Assembly (NCBI GenBank): GCA_937891785.1
Contig: CALAGN010000040.1
Location: 1-64,000 of the forward strand
Reading direction: 5' to 3'
DNA length: 64,000 nucleotides
Origin: an uncultured Octadecabacter sp.
GTDB taxonomy: Bacteria > Pseudomonadota > Alphaproteobacteria > Rhodobacterales > Rhodobacteraceae
Part shown: positions 8,884 to 17,076 of the stretch, piece by piece
Layout: each line of letters opens with the position of its first letter
Numbering within the stretch: the stretch's first letter is position 1
Notes under the pieces: generated by a model
The model's input: only the letters and a program-made list of their open reading frames with translations
The model's database searches: none
What the model was told of the DNA's origin: nothing
Position numbers and translations under genes: made by a program

Positions 8884-9740
8884 CGGATCAGCGGGCGCAG
8901 TCCGTCCAGATGGGCGATGATCCCGCGCGACCCGACCGAGGATTCGCGAACCAGCAAATCAAAATGGCGGGTCAGGAATTGCACGCGTTCTGTGTCGCGG
9001 AACGCCATATAGTTTTGCCCCAAATAAAGCACCGCCAACATTGGTCCGAAAACTGTCACGGGCGCTGAAAACATCCGGTGCGCGTCAAACAGATGCACCC
9101 GCAGCGCGGGGTAAAGCTGTTCGTGCAGAGCGGCGATATGATCAAGCTCGGCGTGGCGCAGTTCAGCCGAAAGGCCGGTATAATATCCGCTGCCCTCGGC
9201 CAAAGCCTGCAATTCGTAAAGCGGCATGGCGATTTCATAATCAGACCGCGCCACGCGAATCCAATCAAGCCTGTCTTGCGATGCACCAATCGCCTGTTCC
9301 GTGGTCCGGCCCAGCGCGGGGCCATATTCCCAGCGCAACATATCGGTTGTCTTCATCATATCGGGCAATCCCGCAGGCACATGACGGATTTTGTATCCCT
9401 CGGCCTCTTGGTGCCACGCAAAGACTTGTTCATCCACAAGGGCGCGAGGGGCTTGCGTGATCGTCAAGGCCGCCGCGATCAAATCGGCGGCTTGTTCAGG
9501 GCGGTCTGACAGGCTCAGCAACCAATCAGCACTGACCCCAAGCGCTGCGGCACATTCGGCGACCAGTTGCGCATTTGGCAGGCGCGGGCCGTCCGATTTC
9601 AGAAGTTGCGACAGGGTTGATCTGTCCACGCCGGCGCGCCGCGCTAGCGCGCTTTGAGTCGCGCCGGTTTCTGCCATGGCGGCGGCAAGGCGCGTGCGAA
9701 ACGCTAAGGCGCGGTCATGTTTGTCAATTTTTATCACCAT
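8880..9740 (-). CDS. XRE-family regulator of the carnitine island (inferred)
   Basis: A 286-aa regulator with an N-terminal HTH_XRE (about residues 15-75: TQSALARRAGVDRSTLSQLL) and a ~200-aa C-terminal domain with no family I recognise; it is not an obvious cupin. ATG 9740 begins MVIKIDKHDRALAF; a TTG start at 9779 would add 13 hydrophobic residues and is less likely. It is convergent with the SDR, sharing TTAG at the stops. It faces the carnitine operon, so it may sense a pathway intermediate, which is an inference. Confidence 0.85.
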   Translation of the reverse strand: MVIKIDKHDRALAFRTRLAAAMAETGATQSALARRAGVDRSTLSQLLKSDGPRLPNAQLVAECAAALGVSADWLLSLSDRPEQAADLIAAALTITQAPRALVDEQVFAWHQEAEGYKIRHVPAGLPDMMKTTDMLRWEYGPALGRTTEQAIGASQDRLDWIRVARSDYEIAMPLYELQALAEGSGYYTGLSAELRHAELDHIAALHEQLYPALRVHLFDAHRMFSAPVTVFGPMLAVLYLGQNYMAFRDTERVQFLTRHFDLLVRESSVGSRGIIAHLDGLRPLIR

Positions 9741-9846
9741 AAGGAAACATATATCACAAATGATGGAAAATGTGAACAATTAACAGAATGGGCAGCGCGC
9801 CGGACCTGTGGCTATGTCGTGTCACACACCCCAACAGGAGCCCCCC

Positions 9847-10050
9847 GTGGAAAGCTGGCATCGATCCTTTATTAAAGCTGTCGTTTGGAACGTGATCGGC
9901 CTCACTGTTATGCTGGGCGTCGGGTTTGCCTTTACCGGATCAATCGCGCTGGGCGGGGCCATGGCCATGATCAACACCGCGATCGGCCTTTGCAGCTATG
10001 TCCTTTACGAACGGGTCTGGTCGCGCATCAACTGGGGGCGGCATGTCTGA
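9847..10050 (+). CDS. DUF2061 membrane protein
   Basis: A 67-aa protein with two hydrophobic helices (AVVWNVIGLTVMLGVGFAFTG and ALGGAMAMINTAIGLCSYVLY) and the DUF2061 ending YERVWSRINWG. GTG 9847 is chosen because CAGGAG lies 7 nt upstream; an upstream in-frame ATG would add an unrelated polar segment. The gene overlaps the desaturase start by 8 nt. The function of DUF2061 is unknown; a link to the desaturase's membrane substrate is inference. Confidence 0.8.
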   Translation: MESWHRSFIKAVVWNVIGLTVMLGVGFAFTGSIALGGAMAMINTAIGLCSYVLYERVWSRINWGRHV

Positions 10051-10933
10051 CGTGCGCGCCATTGAATGGCCAACCCTCACGCTGATTGCGGGATGTTATT
10101 GCGTCTGGGCGTTGGCTGTTTTCTGGCTCGCAGCGCATTGGCCCGTGCTGGCGGTGATCGTTGCCGCAATCGCAATCGCGCAGCAGTCATCCCTACAACA
10201 CGAGGCGATTCACGGTCATCCGACGCGCCTGGAATGGCTGAACGTGGCGCTGGTCGCGCCTGCGTTATCGTTGTGCGTCCCCTACTTGCGGTTTCGTGAT
10301 ACCCACTTGGCGCATCACACCGACGAGACATTGACTGATCCCTACGATGATCCCGAAAGCAACTACCTTGATCCCGTGGTCTGGTGTCGGTTGGCGGGGC
10401 CGGTGCAGGTGATCTTGCGGTTCAACAACACACTGGCGGGGCGGTTGTTGATCGGACCGCTGGTTGGGCAGATATCATGGATGGCGTCTGACTGGCGCGC
10501 GATGCGGCGCGGAGACCGCGCAGTACTGCTGGGCTGGTTGGTGCATATTCCGGCTGCTGCCGTGGTGATATGGATCGTGGCGCTGTCGCCGATGCCTATC
10601 TGGGCCTATCTGATTGCCGCCTATATCGGTCATGCGCTGATCAAAATTCGCACGTTTCTGGAGCACCGCGCGCATGTCGATGCAAAGGGCCGCACTGTAA
10701 TCGTCGAAGACCGTGGACCGCTGGCATTACTGTTCCTTAACAACAATCTGCATGTGGTGCATCACGCGCATCCCGGCGTGCCTTGGTATCGCTTGCCGCA
10801 GCTTTATGCCGCGCGGCGCGATGATTTTCTGCGCCAGAACCACGGCTATCGTTACAGGTCATACGTTGAAGTTATGCGCCGCCATTTCTGGCGGGCAAAA
10901 GACCCGGTGCCGCATCCTCTCTGGCGCGATTAG
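10043..10933 (+). CDS. Fatty acid desaturase family protein
   Basis: A 296-aa integral membrane di-iron desaturase. The three histidine clusters are visible: HEAIHGH (near residue 53), HLAHH (near 90) and HVVHHAHPGVPWYRL (near 238), with an additional HALIK...HRAH region. Four or more hydrophobic helices flank them. ATG 10043 follows GGGGGCGG and overlaps the DUF2061 gene. Whether the substrate is an acyl lipid or a carotenoid cannot be decided from this sequence. Confidence 0.9.
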   Translation: MSDVRAIEWPTLTLIAGCYCVWALAVFWLAAHWPVLAVIVAAIAIAQQSSLQHEAIHGHPTRLEWLNVALVAPALSLCVPYLRFRDTHLAHHTDETLTDPYDDPESNYLDPVVWCRLAGPVQVILRFNNTLAGRLLIGPLVGQISWMASDWRAMRRGDRAVLLGWLVHIPAAAVVIWIVALSPMPIWAYLIAAYIGHALIKIRTFLEHRAHVDAKGRTVIVEDRGPLALLFLNNNLHVVHHAHPGVPWYRLPQLYAARRDDFLRQNHGYRYRSYVEVMRRHFWRAKDPVPHPLWRD

Positions 10934-10955
10934 GGAAAACGCCGCATAGGGGCGC

Positions 10956-11858
10956 ATGGATACATGGATCCCGATAACAATTCTGGCCGCAGTGGCACAG
11001 ACCGCGCGCTTTGGACTGCAAAAGCAGTTAAAGGCTACGCGTTTGTCCACGGCTGGCACAACCTTTGCGCGGTTTGTCTATTCGGCACCATTGGTAGCGC
11101 TGATTATGCTGGGCTATGGCACAGCCAGCACGCAGGCCATCCCTGCGATCCCGACGCATTTCTGGGCTTACGCGCTGACTGGTGGCACAGCGCAAATCTT
11201 GGCGACGATGTGCGTGGTCGCGCTGTTTGCGCATCGTAATTTCGCCGTGGGCATCTCGTTCAAAAAGACCGAAGTCATCATGTCGGTCATCGTTGGCATG
11301 ATCGTGCTGCGCGAAGGCGTGAGCTGGACAGGGTTCGCCGCGATCCTGCTGGGGTTATTGGGCGTGTTGTTGTTATCTGATCCGCCTGCTGCAACCGGTC
11401 CGTGGCACCGCCGTATTTTCAATCGCGCGGCGGGTTTGGGCGTTTTGTCGGGGCTATTATTCGCCATTTCCGCAGTGGGGTATCGCGGCGCGGCGCTGTC
11501 ACTGTCGCACGGCGATGCACTGCTGCGTGCGCTGACCACGCTGGCCTGCGTCACGGCGTTTCAGACACTGGCGATGGCAGCGTATATGGCATGGCGCGAA
11601 CGCGGCGAGATCGGCCGCGTGTTCGCCGTCTGGCGTGTGGGACTACTGGTGGGGATCAGCAGTATGATCGGCTCGATCTGCTGGTTTACGGCCTTTGCGT
11701 TGCAAACGGTGGCCTACGTCAAAGCACTGGGTCAGGTCGAACTTATCTTCTCGTTCCTCGTTTCGGCGTTAATTTTCAAAGAAAAAACCACGGCCCGCGA
11801 ATATCAGGGTGTGGTGGTCCTTTGCGTGGCGATCATTGCGCTGATTGTCTTTATCTAA
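10956..11858 (+). CDS. EamA/DMT-family transporter
   Basis: A 300-aa inner-membrane protein with ten hydrophobic helices in two EamA repeats; the second half ends with LGQVELIFSFLVSALIFKEKTT, typical of the family. Substrate unknown. Its last 8 nt overlap the convergent NUDIX gene, so the two transcripts must overlap at their 3' ends. Confidence 0.88.
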   Translation: MDTWIPITILAAVAQTARFGLQKQLKATRLSTAGTTFARFVYSAPLVALIMLGYGTASTQAIPAIPTHFWAYALTGGTAQILATMCVVALFAHRNFAVGISFKKTEVIMSVIVGMIVLREGVSWTGFAAILLGLLGVLLLSDPPAATGPWHRRIFNRAAGLGVLSGLLFAISAVGYRGAALSLSHGDALLRALTTLACVTAFQTLAMAAYMAWRERGEIGRVFAVWRVGLLVGISSMIGSICWFTAFALQTVAYVKALGQVELIFSFLVSALIFKEKTTAREYQGVVVLCVAIIALIVFI

Positions 11859-12534
11859 GCGGGCTGCGGCCACCCAGTTGCACAACAAAGCGGTCCTCGT
11901 CGTCATTGATAAAGAACGGCACCGTGGCTGGCGGCGAAGGGTCAGCAACGCGCGCGGCGATTTCGGCCAGCACAACTTCGGTGATGAACGGCAAGTCGAA
12001 ATCACGCGCCTTGGCGAGCGGAATCCATTGCAGATCGCTAAGTTCGTCCTCGGCATGGGTGAAATCATCGGGGTCACTGCGCAAGGCATCAGCATCGGCG
12101 AGGAAAAACCGCGCATCAAAGCGGCGCGGCAATCCCTTTGGCGTGATCGCGCGGAACACGAATTGCAGCCCGTTAGGCGTCGGGCGATGACCCGTGCGGG
12201 CAAACCCGCGCCAGCCTTGCGGTGCATCTGGCCAATCAGCAGGAACACCCAGTATTTGGCCAGTTTCCTCCCACAGTTCGCGAATGGCGGCGGCGGCCAG
12301 CGCGCTGGCAGGCAGGGTGCTGTTTTCGCCAAGGCGTGCATCGCAGGGTGCGGGGATTGGATGGACCAACGGGATGTCTGCGTCTCCGGCATCAACAGCG
12401 CCACCGGGAAAGACGAACTTGTTGGGCATGAACGCCGCTTTTGCACCACGTTGTCCCATCAGGATGCGCGGGGCCGTGGCGCGATCGCGCAGCACGATAA
12501 TCGTGGCGGCGTCCCTTATTGCGGTCTTGTCCAT
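11851..12534 (-). CDS. NUDIX hydrolase
   Basis: A 227-aa NUDIX protein. The Nudix box is split by an insertion: GGAVDAGD at about residues 44-51 and AAIRELWEETGQILG at about 80-95, as in the long NUDT7/NUDT19-like group. It begins MDKTAIRDAATIIVLRD at ATG 12534; longer in-frame extension upstream is not conserved-looking. It probably hydrolyses a nucleoside-diphosphate-linked compound; the substrate is not assignable. It lies 20 nt after DUF983 on the same strand. Confidence 0.88.
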   Translation of the reverse strand: MDKTAIRDAATIIVLRDRATAPRILMGQRGAKAAFMPNKFVFPGGAVDAGDADIPLVHPIPAPCDARLGENSTLPASALAAAAIRELWEETGQILGVPADWPDAPQGWRGFARTGHRPTPNGLQFVFRAITPKGLPRRFDARFFLADADALRSDPDDFTHAEDELSDLQWIPLAKARDFDLPFITEVVLAEIAARVADPSPPATVPFFINDDEDRFVVQLGGRSPLR

Positions 12535-12554
12535 GTGATATTCCCCTCGTCGTG

Positions 12555-12956
12555 CTAGGCGGGGGCGCCAAACCCGTGCATGCGCCGCGACCATTGTATG
12601 GCGACAACGACACCCTTAAGCCGTGGCAAAAGGAAAAGCGACAGCGCCACAACGCCAACCGTAAAGACGGTGGCTAGCACCAAAGGTTCGGGGCGAAAGC
12701 GGGTAAAGGCAATGTGGATCAGCGGGGCCATTATGTGGCCAACCACAAGGATCGTCAGATATGCAGGCCCGTCATCGGCGCGATGGTGAAGCAATTCCTC
12801 GCGGCAAACGGGGCATTCATCCACAACTTTCAGATATCCGTTAAACAAATGACCCTCGCCGCAATTGGGGCATTTGCGCTGGAAACCGCGCCACATCGCG
12901 CGTTTTGCGGGGCGATCATCCTCAGCTAGGGAGGCTGTGCTGATGTCATGGGTCAT
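12555..12956 (-). CDS. DUF983 family membrane protein
   Basis: A 133-aa protein with the DUF983 pattern: RGFQRKCPNCGEGHLFNGYLK, then CPVC, then two hydrophobic helices (AYLTILVVGHIMAPLIHIAF and LATVFTVGVVALSLFLLPRLKG). The zinc-ribbon-like Cys pairs precede the membrane part. Start ATG 12956 follows AAAGGA by 9 nt. DUF983 function is unknown; in alphaproteobacteria it commonly lies by a NUDIX gene, as here. Confidence 0.88.
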   Translation of the reverse strand: MTHDISTASLAEDDRPAKRAMWRGFQRKCPNCGEGHLFNGYLKVVDECPVCREELLHHRADDGPAYLTILVVGHIMAPLIHIAFTRFRPEPLVLATVFTVGVVALSLFLLPRLKGVVVAIQWSRRMHGFGAPA

Positions 12957-13020
12957 GGTTCGGGGTCCTTTGCGTGACCCCAGACATGCGGGTTGGGCGT
13001 CCAAATGGAAAGAGGACAAA

Positions 13021-13092
13021 ATGTCGTTGCGGCGCGATGTCGCGAAAATAGTTTGGGCCAGAGCGACGGAAAGTCTGGCGTGGCCCGTTTGA
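13021..13092 (+). CDS. Possible 23-residue micro-ORF
   Basis: ATG 13021 follows AAAGAGGAC closely and opens a 23-codon frame (MSLRRDVAKIVWARATESL...) ending in TGA. It lies in the divergent region between DUF983 and the EF-hand gene. The Shine-Dalgarno spacing is good, but nothing else supports expression. It may be a leader peptide or chance. Confidence 0.25.
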   Translation: MSLRRDVAKIVWARATESLAWPV

Positions 13093-13150
13093 GGTACATC
13101 GGCAGCAGTTGAGGGCCGCCGGTTAAGTTGAACCTCGAAAGGAAAAACAA

Positions 13151-13675
13151 ATGAAAACGACACTCTTGATGGCAGGTATCGCCACGGCACTGATGGTAAA
13201 CATGGCCGAGGCGCGCGCGCCCGGTGGTGCTGATGGCCCAATGTTGCCCGAATTCTCGCAGCTTGACGCCGATGGTAATGGTCAGGTGACCACTGAAGAA
13301 ATGCAGGCCGGAATGCAGGCGCAAGGCGCTGAACGGTTCGCCGCTGTTGACACAAACGGTGACGGCGCGCTTTCGGCAGAAGAGCTGGCTGCCGCGGCCG
13401 AGGCCCGCGATGCGGAACGCCGTGGAGGCAATGTTGAACGCATGATCAGCCGTATGGATACCAACGAAGACGGTTTGCTTCAGATGGAAGAAATGCAAGC
13501 GCGTGGCGACGGTCACCGCGAGCGCGGCAATCGTGGCACTGGCGGTGAAGATCGTATGTTCGCGCGAATGGACACCAGTGATGACGGCATGCTGAGCGCG
13601 GAAGAATACGCAGCTGCCAAGGCATTTATGGCTGAACGTGGTGATCGCGATGGCCGTGGTCGTGGCGGCAACTAA
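13151..13675 (+). CDS. Secreted EF-hand protein
   Basis: A 174-aa protein with a signal peptide (residues 1-22, ending AEA-RA) and four EF-hand calcium loops: DADGNGQVTTEE, DTNGDGALSAEE, DTNEDGLLQMEE and DTSDDGMLSAEE. The first, second and fourth have full acidic ligand spacing. The linker and C-terminus are Arg/Gly rich (GDRDGRGRGGN). AAAGGA precedes the start. It probably binds calcium in the periplasm. It sits upstream of the ECF sigma factor on the same strand, separated by 105 bp with a large hairpin. Confidence 0.88.
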   Translation: MKTTLLMAGIATALMVNMAEARAPGGADGPMLPEFSQLDADGNGQVTTEEMQAGMQAQGAERFAAVDTNGDGALSAEELAAAAEARDAERRGGNVERMISRMDTNEDGLLQMEEMQARGDGHRERGNRGTGGEDRMFARMDTSDDGMLSAEEYAAAKAFMAERGDRDGRGRGGN

Positions 13676-13686
13676 GCTGTAACCGG

Positions 13687-13740
13687 TTGGTGCCCGCCCA
13701 TCGTTCCCTCCCCCAGTCTTCTCAGACGGGGTGGGCACCA
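13687..13740 (+). terminator. Large hairpin between EF-hand gene and ECF sigma factor
   Basis: Left arm 13688-13699 (TGGTGCCCGCCC) pairs with right arm 13729-13740 (GGGTGGGCACCA), 11 Watson-Crick pairs plus one G-U. An inner helix GTCT/AGAC can form in the loop. It lacks a T-tract, so it may be a processing, Rho-linked or attenuation structure and not a simple terminator. Confidence 0.5.
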
Positions 13741-13780
13741 GCATTGCCGAAAGCGGCGCGAGTGATTAGCAAAGCGATCA

Positions 13781-14380
13781 ATGAACAAGACACCCAATCA
13801 GGGCGCCCTCGTGGATGCACCGGACGAAGCGCTTCTGATTGCTTATGCGAACGGGGATATCGCGGCTGCGCAGGTCTTGGCGGTTCGCCTTGCACCAAGG
13901 ATCATGGCGCAAGCGATCCGCATGCTGCAGAACCACGCCGAGGCCGAGGATGTGACCCAAGACGCGCTAATGCGGTTGTGGAAAATCGCACCTGATTGGC
14001 GCCAAGGCGAAGCGCAGATAACCACGTGGCTTTATCGTGTGGTAGTCAATCTGTGCACGGATCATTTGCGCAAGCGCAGGCGCGGCGTCGCACTGGATAC
14101 TGTGGCCGAACCGGAAAGTGGCGCGCCATCTGTTGCGCAGCAGATGCAGGACGACACACGGATGACTGCGCTGCGCGATGCATTGGCCGATCTGCCGGAA
14201 CGGCAGGCCCAAGCGGTGGCGTTACGCCATTTAGAGGAACTGGGAAATCCCGAGATTGCCCAGATTATGGACATCAGTGTCGAGGCAGTCGAGAGTCTGA
14301 TCGCACGCGGGAAACGGGCATTGGCGCAAAGTTTAGCGCCACGCAAAGCAGAATTGGGGTTTGAAAATGACGAACCATAG
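13781..14380 (+). CDS. ECF sigma factor (RpoE-like)
   Basis: A 199-aa sigma-70 family protein with only regions 2 and 4. Region 2 includes AEAEDVTQDALMRLWKIAPDW and WLYRVVVNLCTDHLRKRRR; region 4 includes LPERQAQAVALRHLEELGNPEIAQIM and VEAVESLIARGKRAL. It directs RNA polymerase to stress promoters. The next two genes follow tightly, as in the common Rhodobacteraceae cluster of ECF factor, small membrane protein and periplasmic metal-sensor protein. Confidence 0.93.
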   Translation: MNKTPNQGALVDAPDEALLIAYANGDIAAAQVLAVRLAPRIMAQAIRMLQNHAEAEDVTQDALMRLWKIAPDWRQGEAQITTWLYRVVVNLCTDHLRKRRRGVALDTVAEPESGAPSVAQQMQDDTRMTALRDALADLPERQAQAVALRHLEELGNPEIAQIMDISVEAVESLIARGKRALAQSLAPRKAELGFENDEP

Positions 14381-14723
14381 CGACGACAAAATGCTGGATG
14401 ACCTGTTTGGTCAGGCCCGTGCCACGCCTGCGCAGCCTTCGGATGCGTTGATGGCGCGGATTGCGGCGGACGCTGTTGCAGTCATGCCTGCGCCCATGGC
14501 CCATGCCCCAAAGGGTACGCGCGTCGGCTTCTTGGCAGTCCTTGCCGCAGCCCTTGGCGGGTGGCCGGTTATCAGTGGTCTGACAGCCGCAACCGTCGCG
14601 GGTGTCTGGATCGGGTTTTCTCCGCCACAAAGCCTTGATACCATCGCTAACGACCTTTGGGGAGGCAGCGACATAACTGTGCCGTTCCTTGAACTAAGCG
14701 ACCCATTTGGATTGGAGGGCTAA
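14367..14723 (+). CDS. Small membrane protein, putative anti-sigma partner
   Basis: A 118-aa protein, soluble at the N-terminus (DDKMLDDLFGQARATPAQPSDALMARIAADA) with one transmembrane helix near residues 50-78, and a short periplasmic tail. It overlaps the sigma gene by 14 nt (ATG 14367; a TTG at 14361 is the alternative). Position and topology suit an anti-sigma factor that tethers the ECF protein, but no zinc-binding anti-sigma motif is present. Homologues are sometimes mislabelled dihydroorotate dehydrogenase. Confidence 0.65.
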   Translation: MTNHSDDKMLDDLFGQARATPAQPSDALMARIAADAVAVMPAPMAHAPKGTRVGFLAVLAAALGGWPVISGLTAATVAGVWIGFSPPQSLDTIANDLWGGSDITVPFLELSDPFGLEG

Positions 14724-14726
14724 GCC

Positions 14727-15227
14727 ATGAGCACGCCTGAGACACCTATGAAACCCACACCGATGCGCCCTGGCTTGCGCGTTGTGCTTGTGATTTCGCT
14801 TGCGCTGAATTTGATGGTTGCCGGTGTCGTTGCCGGAATGGTCTTTTCTGGTCGCGGACCGGCAGGTGATGCCTATCGGGTCGATCTGTCGCTTGGTCCG
14901 TTTGCCCGCGCACTTGCACCAGAAGACGTGGTGTCGATCCGCAACGATCTGATTGATCGGCGAAGGGATATGCGACGTGACCGGCGGGCGATGATTGCGG
15001 ACACACGTGGCCTGATCGTGATTCTGCGCGATGATCCCTATGATGCTAATGCGGCAGCTGAAATTCTGTTGCGCCAGCGTGCGCTCGTGGCCGATCTTCA
15101 GACGATAGGGCAGGATCTTGTGCTTGCACGGATCGCCCAGATGGCCCCTGAAACACGCGCGGCATTTGCAGATCGGCTGGAACGTGAAATGCGCCGGATG
15201 GGGCGCGATACAGAGCGTAGTAATTAG
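14727..15227 (+). CDS. Periplasmic heavy-metal-sensor-like protein
   Basis: A 166-aa protein anchored by one N-terminal helix (LRVVLVISLALNLMVAGVVAGMVF). The remaining helical, Arg-rich periplasmic domain resembles the CnrX/ZraP (heavy-metal resistance, Spy-like) superfamily: RNDLIDRRRDMRRDRRAMI and MAPETRAAFADRLEREMRRM. No metal-binding His/Cys set is evident, so metal sensing itself is uncertain. It starts 3 nt after the anti-sigma-like gene and shares TTAG with the convergent pleD-like gene. Confidence 0.75.
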   Translation: MSTPETPMKPTPMRPGLRVVLVISLALNLMVAGVVAGMVFSGRGPAGDAYRVDLSLGPFARALAPEDVVSIRNDLIDRRRDMRRDRRAMIADTRGLIVILRDDPYDANAAAEILLRQRALVADLQTIGQDLVLARIAQMAPETRAAFADRLEREMRRMGRDTERSN

Positions 15228-16624
15228 GCCGCAGACATGCTGACCGTGTTGCGACCAGCGGTCTTTGCGTCAAACAATGCGGCATCGGCACGGCTCATGA
15301 TGGTGGTTGTGGCTTCGGTGGCATTCGCATCGCTTTGCCCCAGCGCGACCCCAATCGACACAGTGACAGGGATCGCCTTGCTGGTGGATTTACTCTGAAA
15401 CGGGCGTTCATGGATCAAAGTACAAAGCCGTTTGGCGGCATCGCGGGCCTTGGCTGCGCTGGTATCGGGCATGGCTATCAGGAATTCTTCGCCGCCAATC
15501 CGCGCAATCATATCAATCGCACGCAGGTTGTTGCGCAGCCGGTTGGATACTTCGGTCAAAACCTCGTCACCGACGCCGTGGCCATAGGCGTCGTTAATGG
15601 CCTTGAAGTGATCAATATCAAGGACCATCACCGCAAAATCACGCCCCGTATCGGTTGCGCGATCACCCATCCGTTTTAGGTGGGGAAGGGCATAGCGGCG
15701 GTTGAACAACCCTGTGAGCGGATCAGTGACAGCCGCTTGCAGTCCGCTGCGCACCGTGTCGCGCAGCCTGTCTTGCTGATGCTTGCGATGCAAAAGCGTG
15801 TCAAAGCGATGTGCCAGTTCCGCGCCATCGGCACGCGCCGGCACAACATCGTTCGCGCCAAGATCAAGAACCATCGCAGCCACATCGTTGGCCCCATCGG
15901 GGCAGCGCACCAGCAGTGCGGCGTGACGCGTATCCGACCGGCTGCGCAATTCCGACACGAGCCGGAAAATCTGCGCCGGCCCCATGCCAAGTGCTGCGTC
16001 CTGTTCGCGGGTCGCGTCGATCACAAAAAGGTCCGGCGCTGGGCGCACGTTGAAACGTGCAAACAGTTCTTCGGGATGAAACCGCGCGCAACTACGCCCG
16101 TTCCCCGACACCAGTTCGGCGCAGGCCATTTGTTCGGGATCGGTGCGCGCGGTGACGATAGCGATTTCCCCAGCGGGAACGAATGCCGCGCGCGCCTCGG
16201 CGAAACCGAGCGCGCGTTTCGTGTCGTCGCGCAATCGCAATTCGGAGTCGGCATCCCGCGCGCGCAATAAACTTCGAATGCGCGCCTGCAATACCGCGTC
16301 ACTTATGGGTTTGGTCAACAGATTGTCGGCCCCGGCACATAGCGCAGCAACACGTGTCTGTGGTGAGTCGAATTGGCCGGTCGCAATGATCGGAATGTGC
16401 GCCGTTTTGGGATTCCCCTTAATTGCGCGAAAGAAATCAAAAGCTGCCGCCTCGTCGTTGGCTGTGTCGCAGATAATCAGATTGGGCAGCGCGCCTTTCA
16501 ACGCGGTTTTTGCTTCTTTTAGAGAGGCACAAGGGCGCACTTCATGCCGGCTCGCAAGAAGGTTCACCTTCAATACGATTCTGTTCGTCGCGACGGTATC
16601 GACAATCAGAATTTTGCCAGACAT
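15224..16624 (-). CDS. pleD: PleD-type response regulator / diguanylate cyclase
   Basis: A 466-aa c-di-GMP synthase. Domain order: receiver 1 (residues 1-~120; phosphoacceptor Asp in LIICDTAN), receiver 2 (~150-285, degenerate), then GGDEF (~300-466). The active site is intact: RIGGEEFLIAM. The inhibitory I-site RAID lies exactly five residues before GGEEF, so product inhibition is expected. PleD governs the motile-to-sessile switch in Caulobacter. It starts at MSGKILIVDT; a longer start at 16666 lacks support. DUF3572 lies divergently next door, a frequent alphaproteobacterial neighbour. Confidence 0.92.
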   Translation of the reverse strand: MSGKILIVDTVATNRIVLKVNLLASRHEVRPCASLKEAKTALKGALPNLIICDTANDEAAAFDFFRAIKGNPKTAHIPIIATGQFDSPQTRVAALCAGADNLLTKPISDAVLQARIRSLLRARDADSELRLRDDTKRALGFAEARAAFVPAGEIAIVTARTDPEQMACAELVSGNGRSCARFHPEELFARFNVRPAPDLFVIDATREQDAALGMGPAQIFRLVSELRSRSDTRHAALLVRCPDGANDVAAMVLDLGANDVVPARADGAELAHRFDTLLHRKHQQDRLRDTVRSGLQAAVTDPLTGLFNRRYALPHLKRMGDRATDTGRDFAVMVLDIDHFKAINDAYGHGVGDEVLTEVSNRLRNNLRAIDMIARIGGEEFLIAMPDTSAAKARDAAKRLCTLIHERPFQSKSTSKAIPVTVSIGVALGQSDANATEATTTIMSRADAALFDAKTAGRNTVSMSAA

Positions 16625-16716
16625 TATTGTCGTCCCTTCATGGGCCATCCTAGCCCGATGACACATATTGGCTTTGAATGGTTAAGAAACTGTTTCCGCA
16701 ATCGTAAGGAATGCAA

Positions 16717-16995
16717 ATGAGTCCTGAACAGGCCGAGGTTATCGCGATAAAGGCCTTGGGGTGGCTTGCGGGCCACGACGATCTTGGGCCGGCTTTTTTG
16801 GGGCACACCGGCGCTAGCGCAGAGGATTTGCGCGCCAGAACTGCGGATCCGGCGTTTCTAGCCTCGGTTCTTGAGTATTTGACCATGGATGATCAATGGA
16901 TCATTGCTTTTTGTGACGCCGAGAATCTGGCCTATGATCGACCGTTGCGCGCACGGTACGCCTTGCCCGGTGCGGAGATGATGAACTGGACCTGA
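16717..16995 (+). CDS. DUF3572 family protein
   Basis: A 92-aa acidic protein that begins MSPEQAEVIAIKALGWLAG and ends with the DUF3572-like LYVLT...DDQWIIAFCDAENL pattern. AAGGA precedes ATG 16717 by 6 nt, so I prefer it to ATG 16711. It is divergent from pleD, the usual placement of this family. Molecular function unknown. Confidence 0.82.
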   Translation: MSPEQAEVIAIKALGWLAGHDDLGPAFLGHTGASAEDLRARTADPAFLASVLEYLTMDDQWIIAFCDAENLAYDRPLRARYALPGAEMMNWT

Positions 16996-17076
16996 GGGCG
17001 TGTAGCAGCGTCAAAGTTAACAAGATCGTGAGGTAAACCTTGCCGCGCGAGTAACCAATCTTACGGATATCCTAAC

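Noticed and set aside
12957-13355. Long N-terminal extension of DUF983
   Set aside because: It runs antisense to the EF-hand gene; DUF983 has a clear ATG and ribosome site at 12956.
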